A DNA stretch of 49,957 nucleotides from CBFGTA01 sp965651595 (GTDB lineage Bacteria; Actinomycetota; Actinomycetes; S36-B12; UBA10799): assembly GCA_965651595.1 (NCBI GenBank), contig CBFGTA010000002.1, positions 1 through 49,957 on the forward strand, read 5' to 3'. Of this stretch, positions 1 to 6,698 are shown piece by piece (within the stretch, counting starts at the first letter, position 1; each line of letters opens with the position of its first letter). The notes under the pieces were generated by a model, which was given only the letters and a program-made list of their open reading frames with translations, was not told where the DNA came from and searched no databases. The position numbers and the translations under genes are program-made.

Positions 1-468
1 CCCGAACCAGTCGGAGCCAACGCAGGGGTGACTGCTATGCGCGGCCGCAACTGGACTGAAGAAACAATGGTCCAAGAACCCGTTACCGGTCGCGGCCGTG
101 CAACAGGCGGAACCCATCCGGCTGGATCGCGGGTGCGACAGCCGTCCCGGACTCCCGACGCGAGCCCTGCCGCCGCATCGGCCCCCACCGATCTGGGTCG
201 CATCGTCACCTTGCACCCACGCAGCTATAACGATGCCCGACGGATCGGCGAGGATTTTCGCGCCGGGAACGCCGTCATCATCGATCTCACGGAGCTGCCC
301 GATTCAGAGGCCAAGCGGATCGTTGATTTCTCGGCCGGTTTGGTCTTCGCCCTGCGGGGATCGATCGAGCGGGTGACAACCAAGGTGTTCATGCTGTCGC
401 CAGCCAACTCCCAGTTCGACGCCAACGATGCGCGGGCCGAACTGCGCAATGCAGGAATCGCTCGCTAG
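1..468 (+). CDS. sepF: Cell division protein SepF (5' end cut by window edge)
   Basis: SepF binds the cytoplasmic face of the membrane and tethers FtsZ polymers at the division site. The last 90 or so residues form a complete SepF domain: a beta strand starting RIVTLHPRSY, then AVIIDLTELPDSEAKRIVDF, a hydrophobic AGLVFALRGS segment and the strand KVFMLSPAN. The reading frame is open to base 1. A GTG at 28 and ATGs at 37 and 67 could serve as starts, but actinobacterial SepF proteins are usually longer, with an N-terminal membrane-binding helix and an acidic linker that are not visible here, so I read the gene as truncated by the window. The next gene is yggT, the usual neighbour in this phylum. 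The family call is safe; the start is unknown. Confidence 0.9.
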   Translation, partial: PEPVGANAGVTAMRGRNWTEETMVQEPVTGRGRATGGTHPAGSRVRQPSRTPDASPAAASAPTDLGRIVTLHPRSYNDARRIGEDFRAGNAVIIDLTELPDSEAKRIVDFSAGLVFALRGSIERVTTKVFMLSPANSQFDANDARAELRNAGIAR

Positions 469-537
469 CGCTGCAGTGGGCTTCCCGCGACGGCGGGCGT
501 TCAACATCTTCTGGGACTCGCGGAGAGGTCGCTGGGC

Positions 538-825
538 ATGACATCGGTGGGTGAGGTCGTAGCCACAATCCTGTGGATCTACCTCATCATCCTCCTGATC
601 CGTTTTGTCGTCGACCTCGTGCGGATGTTGTCGAGAGGGTGGGAGCCGTCCGGGATCGTCTTGATTCTGGCGGAAGTAGTATTCACACTCACCGATCCTC
701 CGCTCAAGTTGTTGCGCAAGGTGATTCCGCCACTTCGTATCGGGGGAGTCGCGCTCGATCTATCATTCCTAGTACTACTGATAGGTCTGCAGTTGCTGAT
801 CCGACTGGCGCTGACGCTGCTGTGA
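538..825 (+). CDS. YggT family membrane protein
   Basis: This is a 95-residue, very hydrophobic protein with two predicted membrane segments, roughly residues 5-28 and 70-95, separated by a short loop containing TDPPLKLLRKVIPPL, the typical YggT-family core. Length and layout match the family. The ATG at 538 follows a GGAGAGG ribosome binding site about ten bases upstream. The family has no settled biochemical role; in Gram-positive bacteria it is nearly always coded next to sepF in the division cluster, as here, and a link to envelope or division functions is inferred from that position only. It lies 69 nt after sepF, so co-transcription is likely. Confidence 0.88.
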   Translation: MTSVGEVVATILWIYLIILLIRFVVDLVRMLSRGWEPSGIVLILAEVVFTLTDPPLKLLRKVIPPLRIGGVALDLSFLVLLIGLQLLIRLALTLL

Positions 826-876
826 GGGGCCATCCAGCAATGATGGGTGATAACAACGACCGGAACAGGAGAAGCC

Positions 877-1104
877 ATGGCGATCTTCGCACGCAAGAAT
901 CGAAACCAGGCGTCCCAACCACCATTACCTCAGTCGCCATCACCTCAACCGCAGAGCTATACGTTTAGCGAATCGGTCCCCGGTCACATCGCCGAGCCGG
1001 TTGTTGTATCTGCGGAAAGGTCGGTTGCTCCTGCGCGGCAGGTGGCCAACCCGTATGGAGCGCCGCTGGCGTCGATTCCCCGAGGTCTGCGCGGGCTCTG
1101 GTAA
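877..1104 (+). CDS. Small Pro/Gln-rich protein of unknown function
   Basis: I do not recognise this 75-residue protein. The ATG at 877 is preceded by AGGAGA at a good distance, which favours it over the in-frame upstream ATG at 847. The N-terminus is basic (AIFARKNRNQ), followed by a Pro/Gln/Ser-rich stretch (residues about 12-30) and a C-terminus ending in PRGLRGLW. No membrane segment or cysteine motif is seen. In many actinobacteria the gene after yggT is divIVA/wag31; this protein is far too short and has no DivIVA N-terminal motif or coiled coil, so it is not a DivIVA. It ends 57 nt from the 3' end of the convergent ileS. The ribosome site supports a real gene, but homology is untested. 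Confidence 0.5.
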   Translation: MAIFARKNRNQASQPPLPQSPSPQPQSYTFSESVPGHIAEPVVVSAERSVAPARQVANPYGAPLASIPRGLRGLW

Positions 1105-1115
1105 CCGCTACTCGC

Positions 1116-1152
1116 GCAGCGTGGGCGGGACTAAGCAGCGTGGGCGGGACTA
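1116..1152. repeat. Direct repeat, 18-bp unit, two copies
   Basis: Two identical 18-bp copies, GCAGCGTGGGCGGGACTA, occupy 1116-1133 and 1135-1152 and are separated by a single A. They fill most of the 57-nt gap between the convergent 3' ends of the small Pro/Gln-rich gene and ileS. No stem-loop with a T-run is seen. This looks like a recent slippage duplication. Confidence 0.8.
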
Positions 1153-1161
1153 TTCTGCCGG

Positions 1162-4100
1162 TCAACCACTCAGGTCTGCCGGTGAACGACTCAAGCGGAA
1201 ACGGAACTCCAACTCCGGTACCTGTTGAACCGCTTGCGTAGCCTCGTCACCGTGGTGCGAGCCGTCACCGTGGTGCGAGCCGTTGGGCGTGGCAGGCGAT
1301 TCCGCCGCAGGGGCGGCTGCTGGCAGGGACACGGCTTCCATGCGCGTGGCCAGCACTTCGTTGCCGATCATCTCCGCGTGCTCAGCTACCACTTCGGCGA
1401 CTTCCGGTGACGAGTCCCATTCGATGGCGATCCGGTCGGTGACCTCGAAGCCGAGGTACTTGCGAGCCTGTTGAATGTGTCGAATCAGGTCTCGAGCTAC
1501 GCCCATGCGGCGCAACTGTTCATCGATAGTCGTGTCGACGGCGATCATTTCGCCGTGGTCGCTGGCAACTGACCATCCGGTTCTTGGCTTTTGGGTAATC
1601 ACAACGTGGTCGGAAGTGATCGTCTCAGGCGTCCCCTCCACATCGAGGGTGAAAGTGCCCGTTGTTGCCAGAGAGTGCGAAAGAGTCCGACCCTCCGCGG
1701 CAGCGATGGCAGCGGCCACCGACGGTGTCCGCTTGCCATAGACAGCCCCAAGCGCACGGAAGTTCGCCTTGACTGTCACGTCGACGAGATCTTCGGCTGC
1801 ATCTGCGGGCAGTTCGTCGATCGTGAGCACATTGAGCTCCCCGAGAACTTCTCCGACGAGTTCGGCGTCCAAGTCCGCCCATCCGGTCGCGGCCACGAGG
1901 GCTCTCCTCAACGGATAGCGGGTCTTGACCTTGGCCTCGGCTCGGGCTGCCCGGCCGAGTTCGACGAGGCGGCGAGCCAAGCTGACATCGTGGAGCACTT
2001 CCTGATCGATTGCTCCACTGTCGGGCCACTCGGCCAGGTGGACCGACTCGGGCAGATCTGGGCTGGTCGGGCGGAACAGGTCGGCCCAAATACGTTCGCT
2101 GACGAAGGGCATGAAAGGAGCGATGAGCAAGGTGAGCTCACGCATCGAATCGTGCAAAGTGGCGAGGGCGGCCAGATCACAATCCCAGAAACGGCGACGC
2201 GAACGACGCACGTACCAGTTCGACATGTCATCGATCAGCTCCGCAATAGCAGCGCCAGCCGACTGAGTGTCGAAGTTCTCCAGAGCATCGGTGACCTGCT
2301 TCGTGGTCGAGGCAGTACGGGCAGCCATCCAGCGGTCCAAGACAGGACGCTCGGCCAGCACCGGGATCTCCGGGTCCGAAGGCGAAAATTGCGCGATCCG
2401 TCCGTACATCGAGAGGAAACTAGCTGTCGCCCAATAGGTCGGCAGAACCTTTCGCACCGATTCGCTGACGGTCGAGTCACCCACCCGGCGTGATTGCCAG
2501 GCCGAACCGCCCGCAGCCATGAACCAGCGCAAGGCATCGGCTCCCTGTCGGTCCATCAACGGGATCGGGGGCAAGACATTGCCGAGGTGCTTGCTCATTT
2601 TCCGTCCGTCCTCGTCCAGAATATGGCCGAGACACAAGACGTTGCGGTAGGCGGACTGCCCGAACACGAGCTGTCCAATCGCCATGAGCGTGTAGAACCA
2701 TCCGCGCGTTTGGTCGATGGCTTCGCAAATGAAGTCGGCGGGGTACATCTGGGAGAACGTCTCTGCTCCCGTATGGGGATATCCCCACTGGGCGAACGGC
2801 ATGGCGCCGGAGTCGTACCAGCAGTCGATCACTTCGGGAACTCGCGACATGGTCGCCGAACACTCCGGACAGGGGAAAGTGATCTCGTCGACGAACGGGC
2901 GGTGCGGGTCTAACGACCCGAGGTCCCGGCCGGTGTAGGTGCCGAGCTCAGCGAGGGAACCCACGCACACCGTGTGGACCGGCTGATCGGCCTCGGTGGG
3001 TGAGCAACGCCAAATCGGCAACGGTGTTCCCCAGTAGCGATTTCGGCTCAGCGCCCAGTCGACGTTATTGCGCAGCCAGTCCCCATACCGGCCCCACTGG
3101 ATCGTGTCGGGGTACCAGTTGGTCTCAGCGTTCGCTTCCAAGAGCTGGTCAGCGATTCGAGTCGTTCGGATGTACCAACTTGGTTGTGCGTAGTACAACA
3201 GGGTCGTATGACAGCGCCAGCAATGAGGGTAAGAGTGCTCGTAGGGTCGCTCCAGCCATAGGAGTCCGCGAGCCGACAAGTCGCCAATCAACGGCCGATC
3301 AGCATCCTTGAAGAACACGCCGCCGATGAGATCGATATCGGCACGGAAGGTTCCATCGCCTGCCACCGGATTGACTACCGGCAGGTCGAAGCGCTTGCAG
3401 GCAGCGAGATCGTCTTCGCCGAACGCCGGAGCCAAGTGCACAATGCCGGTCCCGTCGTCGGTCGTCACGAACGCGTCGGCAACCACGAAATGCCCGGGGC
3501 TGATGTCGACGAGAGAAAACGGGCGTGAGTATGTGACACCTGCTAGATCACTGCCAGAGACAACCTCTTCGACAGTGCCCCGCTCTGCGAACAGGTCCTC
3601 GACGCGGTCAGCCACAACCACGATGTGTTCGCCACCAGCGGGGCCATCGACAGCGACAACCGCGTACTGGGCATCGGGATTGACCGCGGCAGCAGTGTTG
3701 GAAACGAGAGTCCACGGGGTGGTCGTCCACACCAGCAAGCTGAGATTGTGATACCGCCGAGTCCAGTCGGCGTCTGTCACGGGGAAGCGCACATAGATCG
3801 ATGGATCGACGACATCCTCGTAGCCTTGGGCGAGTTCGTGTTCGCTGAGTCCGGTGCCACAGCGGGGGCAGTAGGGCGCGACTCGGTGATCTTCGGCCAG
3901 CAGACCTTTCTCGAAGATCTGTTTGAGGCTCCACCAAACACTCTCGATATAGCCACTAGCCATCGTCCAGTAGGCGTCGTCCATGTCGACCCAGTAGCCC
4001 ATCCGGTCGGTCAGGTCACTGAACTCGCTGACGTGCCGAAGGACCGACTCGCGGCACCGAGCATTGAACTGAGCAATTCCGAACTCCTCAATGTCCTTCT

Positions 4101-4413
4101 TCCCGTTGAACCCGAGTTCCTTCTCGACCGCGATCTCGACGGGCAATCCGTGGCAGTCCCAGCCAGCCTTGCGGGGTACGTGATAGCCACGCATCGTCTT
4201 ATAGCGCGGAAAGATGTCCTTGAAGACGCGCGCTTCCACGTGATGGACGCCTGGCTTACCGTTGGCGGTAGGTGGACCCTCATAGAACGCCCACGTGGGC
4301 CCATCGGCAGTTCGGTGCAGAGATTGTCCGAAGATGTCCCTCTCCCGCCAAAACTGCAGGACCTCGTGTTCGAGGGCAGGGAAATTCACTTTGGGTTCTA
4401 GGGGACGGTACAC
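1162..4413 (-). CDS. ileS: Isoleucyl-tRNA synthetase
   Basis: Charges tRNA-Ile with isoleucine in the cytoplasm. The 1083-residue protein has the class I signature in the form PGVHHVEAR near residue 57 (the HIGH-motif position), the KMSKH loop in DGRKMSKHLGN, an editing (CP1) domain, zinc-type cysteine pairs (CPRCG, CPEC), the anticodon-binding region and a C-terminal extension. The sequence resembles the long Streptomyces-type enzyme. The extreme C-terminus carries a duplicated GSHHGD from an 18-bp tandem repeat. I prefer the GTG at 4411-4413 over the TTG at 4420-4422: the TTG lies inside a likely -10 element, there is no ribosome binding site for either, and TACCCT stands 8 nt before the GTG, the layout of a leaderless message. 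An in-frame stop at 4501-4503 excludes a longer protein. It is divergent from the DksA-like gene. Confidence 0.97.
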   Translation of the reverse strand: MYRPLEPKVNFPALEHEVLQFWRERDIFGQSLHRTADGPTWAFYEGPPTANGKPGVHHVEARVFKDIFPRYKTMRGYHVPRKAGWDCHGLPVEIAVEKELGFNGKKDIEEFGIAQFNARCRESVLRHVSEFSDLTDRMGYWVDMDDAYWTMASGYIESVWWSLKQIFEKGLLAEDHRVAPYCPRCGTGLSEHELAQGYEDVVDPSIYVRFPVTDADWTRRYHNLSLLVWTTTPWTLVSNTAAAVNPDAQYAVVAVDGPAGGEHIVVVADRVEDLFAERGTVEEVVSGSDLAGVTYSRPFSLVDISPGHFVVADAFVTTDDGTGIVHLAPAFGEDDLAACKRFDLPVVNPVAGDGTFRADIDLIGGVFFKDADRPLIGDLSARGLLWLERPYEHSYPHCWRCHTTLLYYAQPSWYIRTTRIADQLLEANAETNWYPDTIQWGRYGDWLRNNVDWALSRNRYWGTPLPIWRCSPTEADQPVHTVCVGSLAELGTYTGRDLGSLDPHRPFVDEITFPCPECSATMSRVPEVIDCWYDSGAMPFAQWGYPHTGAETFSQMYPADFICEAIDQTRGWFYTLMAIGQLVFGQSAYRNVLCLGHILDEDGRKMSKHLGNVLPPIPLMDRQGADALRWFMAAGGSAWQSRRVGDSTVSESVRKVLPTYWATASFLSMYGRIAQFSPSDPEIPVLAERPVLDRWMAARTASTTKQVTDALENFDTQSAGAAIAELIDDMSNWYVRRSRRRFWDCDLAALATLHDSMRELTLLIAPFMPFVSERIWADLFRPTSPDLPESVHLAEWPDSGAIDQEVLHDVSLARRLVELGRAARAEAKVKTRYPLRRALVAATGWADLDAELVGEVLGELNVLTIDELPADAAEDLVDVTVKANFRALGAVYGKRTPSVAAAIAAAEGRTLSHSLATTGTFTLDVEGTPETITSDHVVITQKPRTGWSVASDHGEMIAVDTTIDEQLRRMGVARDLIRHIQQARKYLGFEVTDRIAIEWDSSPEVAEVVAEHAEMIGNEVLATRMEAVSLPAAAPAAESPATPNGSHHGDGSHHGDEATQAVQQVPELEFRFRLSRSPADLSG
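1245..1280. repeat. In-frame 18-bp tandem duplication in the ileS 3' end
   Basis: The unit CGTCACCGTGGTGCGAGC occurs twice without a gap (1245-1262, 1263-1280). On the minus strand each copy encodes GSHHGD in the IleS tail, downstream of all known functional domains, so the reading frame is kept and the change is probably neutral. Confidence 0.85.
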
Positions 4414-4420
4414 GTCAAGC

Positions 4421-4471
4421 AAGGGTACGCCACCGGGGGGCAGGCAACCGTACAGCGGTGGCGTTACCCTT
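4421..4471. promoter_or_regulatory. Inverted repeat with mirrored -10 elements between ileS and the DksA-like gene
   Basis: The left arm AAGGGTACGCCACCG (4421-4435) is the reverse complement of the right arm at 4456-4471, with one extra T in the right arm and a 20-nt spacer. Each arm, read outward, contains the hexamer TACCCT: 4422-4427 on the minus strand, 8 nt before the ileS GTG, and 4465-4470 on the plus strand, 84 nt before the DksA-like ATG. TACCCT fits the actinobacterial -10 pattern TANNNT. I infer a symmetric divergent promoter or operator. A TAGATT at 4488-4493 is another possible -10 for the plus-strand gene. No canonical T-box sequence is seen. Confidence 0.5.
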
Positions 4472-4554
4472 GGGCAAGAAAGTTCGCTAGATTCCCTGTG
4501 TCACGTACAAGCGGAGACGGCCTAGATCGGTAGACCAACGAGCGGAGATACTCG

Positions 4555-4953
4555 ATGCCCCAAAACCAAGGTGTGCGCGCCGATGAGTCACCGTGGACCG
4601 ATGCCGAACTCTCCGCCGTGCGAACAGAGTTGGAAGCCGACGCAAACCGCCTGCGGGAAGAACTCGTCGCTACCGAACAAGAGATCGCTGACCTGGTGGC
4701 GGACTCGGGTGACGGGGCGGGTGACGACATCGCCGACGCCGGTGCCAAGACCTTCGAACGCGAACAGTCCATGTCCTTGGCCGACAACGCCCGGAAGCTG
4801 CTCGATCAAACCCTCAAGGCACTCGTGCGTCTCGACGCGGGCGAGTACGGAGTGTGTGAATCCTGCGAGGCGCCAATTGGCAAGGAGCGCTTGCAGGCCT
4901 TCCCACGCGCCACTATGTGCCTCCAGTGCAAGCAGGCTGATGAGCGAAGCTGA
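4555..4953 (+). CDS. DksA/TraR family zinc-finger protein
   Basis: A 132-residue protein with a long charged, probably coiled-coil N-terminal half (about residues 15-85) and a C-terminal C4 zinc finger: CESC near residue 101 and CLQC near residue 124, with the family's intervening PIGKERLQAFP. DksA/TraR proteins act through the secondary channel of RNA polymerase in proteobacteria; many actinobacterial members are less well studied, so transcription control here is a family-based inference. The ATG at 4555 follows AGCGGAGA. The stop overlaps the lspA start by 14 nt, suggesting coupling. This family is commonly found beside lspA in actinobacteria. Confidence 0.9.
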   Translation: MPQNQGVRADESPWTDAELSAVRTELEADANRLREELVATEQEIADLVADSGDGAGDDIADAGAKTFEREQSMSLADNARKLLDQTLKALVRLDAGEYGVCESCEAPIGKERLQAFPRATMCLQCKQADERS

Positions 4954-5557
4954 GACTTCCACGCCGGTCCCGACTCGTTCCACCTCGCGTTCCCTGCTGT
5001 GGCTAGTTCTGGTCGTCGCCGGAACGATCCTGCTGATTGATCAACTGACGAAGGTGTGGGCGGTGGCCCGACTCGAGGGACAACCACCGATCGAAGTGGT
5101 TGGCGAGTTACTGAGCTTCACTCTGGTTCGCAACCCGGGGGCGGCTTTTTCTTTCGGGGGCGGTTATACCTTCATCTTTTCGCTCGTTGCGATAGCGATA
5201 GCGGTATTCGTCGTGTACAAGGCCCGACAACTGCATTCGATCGCCTGGGCGATCGCCCTCGGAGGAGTGCTTGGGGGAGCGGTAGGCAACCTGACTGATC
5301 GGATCTTTCGAGACCCCGGGGCCTTGAATGGGGCAGTAGTCGACTTCATTGCCTTCCCCAACTTTCCCGTGTTCAACGTCGCCGACATGGCAGTGGTGGG
5401 ATCTGCCGGATTGATCATTCTTCTCGTGTTTCGGGGAGTTCCCCTAGATCCTTCGACCGATCCACCGGGTGACACCCCAATAGACGCCCCGAGTGACCCT
5501 GAGGCTGTTCGCGATTCGATTCCCGGGCAACCCTCACCGCCGGACGAATCGCCCTGA
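4940..5557 (+). CDS. lspA: Lipoprotein signal peptidase (signal peptidase II)
   Basis: Cleaves signal peptides from prolipoproteins in the membrane after Lgt has added diacylglycerol; lgt itself is at 25488-26390. The 205-residue protein has four membrane segments (about residues 19-36, 72-93, 99-116 and 146-166) and the two catalytic aspartates in VVDF (D135) and FNVADM (D149), plus the conserved NPGAAF and NLTDR motifs. The long acidic, Pro-rich tail after residue 170 is a common actinobacterial extension. The ATG at 4940 overlaps the end of the DksA-like gene by 14 nt. A longer in-frame ORF upstream is an overlap artefact. One base separates its stop from the rluD start. Confidence 0.96.
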   Translation: MSEAETSTPVPTRSTSRSLLWLVLVVAGTILLIDQLTKVWAVARLEGQPPIEVVGELLSFTLVRNPGAAFSFGGGYTFIFSLVAIAIAVFVVYKARQLHSIAWAIALGGVLGGAVGNLTDRIFRDPGALNGAVVDFIAFPNFPVFNVADMAVVGSAGLIILLVFRGVPLDPSTDPPGDTPIDAPSDPEAVRDSIPGQPSPPDESP

Positions 5558-5558
5558 C

Positions 5559-6605
5559 ATGCCCGACTCAGACATGCCTGGCTCCGCCGCGCCCACAGAG
5601 TTCACGATCGACGCTTCGTTGGACGGCGAGCGCGCTGATGTAGCGATCAGTCGGCTGCTCGGGGTAACTCGTTCGGTCGCCGCCGATCTCATCGATGCCC
5701 GCCGAGTGAGGCGTGCGGGAGCTTCCGTAAAGCGCAGTTCGCGGCTCGGCGAAGGTGAAGTCGTGGCTGTGGAACCTGACCTAGCCCCTGACCGGGACTC
5801 AGAGGCCCTTGATGAGGCCAATGCCAGCGAGCGGGGTGCCAGGGCTGGCCATCGATCCCGCGGCGGTGGGGACAGTCGTTCGGCCGAGTCGTTGGCTCGA
5901 GCCGAGCGGGACCTTCCGACGGCTTTGGTGGTCAAAGAGCTCACTGACGATTTCGTGGTCGTCGATAAGCCCGCTGGGATGGCATCCCATGCGAGTCCAG
6001 GCTGGCTTGGCCCCACAGTGGGTGAGGCCTTGGCCCGGGTCGGTGTCACAGTGGCGCGCAGCGGGCCAGCGGAACGGGAAGGGATCGTGCATCGTCTTGA
6101 CGTGGGCACTAGTGGTCTCATGGTGGTGGCCCGATCCGAGCTGGCCTACCGTTCGCTGAAGGAAGCATTCAAACAACGCACGGTTACGAAGGTCTACAAC
6201 GCGCTCGTCCAAGGTCACCCCGACCCCAGCCGGGGAACGATCGACGCACCCATTGGTCGTCACCCCCGCCACGATGGGCGGTACGCCGTGGTGGCTAGTG
6301 GGAAACCTTCAATCACCCAGTACGAGGTCACCGAGGCGTACGCCTATGCCAGTCTCGTGCGGATCCACCTGTTGACCGGACGGACGCACCAGATTCGCGT
6401 CCACATGAGCGCGGTCCGCCACCCGTGCTGCGGGGACACGATGTATGGCGCCGATTGGCGCTTGGCAGACCGCCTCGGACTCACTCGCCAATGGCTGCAC
6501 GCAAGCGAACTGGAGTTCGACCATCCAGTAACCGGCAAGCGCCTGCAGTTCACCAGCGACTTTCCAGCCGATTTGAGTCACGCACTTGACGTTCTCGCGG
6601 CCTGA
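5559..6605 (+). CDS. rluD: RluA/RluD family pseudouridine synthase
   Basis: Isomerises specific uridines in 23S rRNA to pseudouridine. The 348-residue protein has an S4-like RNA-binding region (about residues 15-70), then the RluA catalytic domain with the signature HRLDVGTSGLMVVAR, whose Asp is the nucleophile, and later RTHQIRVHM. Between the S4 domain and the catalytic core (about residues 75-125) is a low-complexity charged linker rich in Arg, Glu, Gly and Ser that is not part of either domain. The chosen ATG lies one base after the lspA stop; another ATG 15 nt later is possible. The RluD-type name follows the lspA-rluD order usual in bacteria; the exact target uridines cannot be told from sequence. 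Confidence 0.93.
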   Translation: MPDSDMPGSAAPTEFTIDASLDGERADVAISRLLGVTRSVAADLIDARRVRRAGASVKRSSRLGEGEVVAVEPDLAPDRDSEALDEANASERGARAGHRSRGGGDSRSAESLARAERDLPTALVVKELTDDFVVVDKPAGMASHASPGWLGPTVGEALARVGVTVARSGPAEREGIVHRLDVGTSGLMVVARSELAYRSLKEAFKQRTVTKVYNALVQGHPDPSRGTIDAPIGRHPRHDGRYAVVASGKPSITQYEVTEAYAYASLVRIHLLTGRTHQIRVHMSAVRHPCCGDTMYGADWRLADRLGLTRQWLHASELEFDHPVTGKRLQFTSDFPADLSHALDVLAA

Positions 6606-6686
6606 AACGCCCGGTATGGGCGCCAGGTCGAACAGCTGAAGCCGGTGACTTCAGAGAGTCTGCCGGTGCCAGGCGGCAACGGGATT

Positions 6687-6692
6687 TATGCT
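6687..6692 (+). promoter_or_regulatory. Candidate -10 for a leaderless dnaE message
   Basis: TATGCT (pattern TANNNT) lies exactly 6 nt before the GTG at 6699, so transcription would begin at or next to the start codon. No clear -35 element and no ribosome binding site are seen. The same geometry recurs before the YbaK-like gene, hisD and trpC. Confidence 0.45.
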
Positions 6693-6698
6693 TCGAAG

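Noticed and set aside
1591..2493. 300-residue plus-strand ORF over ileS
   Set aside because: It is antisense to conserved IleS sequence and has no domain or ribosome site.
4411..4554. T-box riboswitch for ileS
   Set aside because: T-boxes control ileS in many actinobacteria. The minus-strand leader has GGTGGCGTACC, loosely like the T-box core, but no proper UGGNACC bulge or specifier stem was found, and the -10 placement suggests no leader at all.
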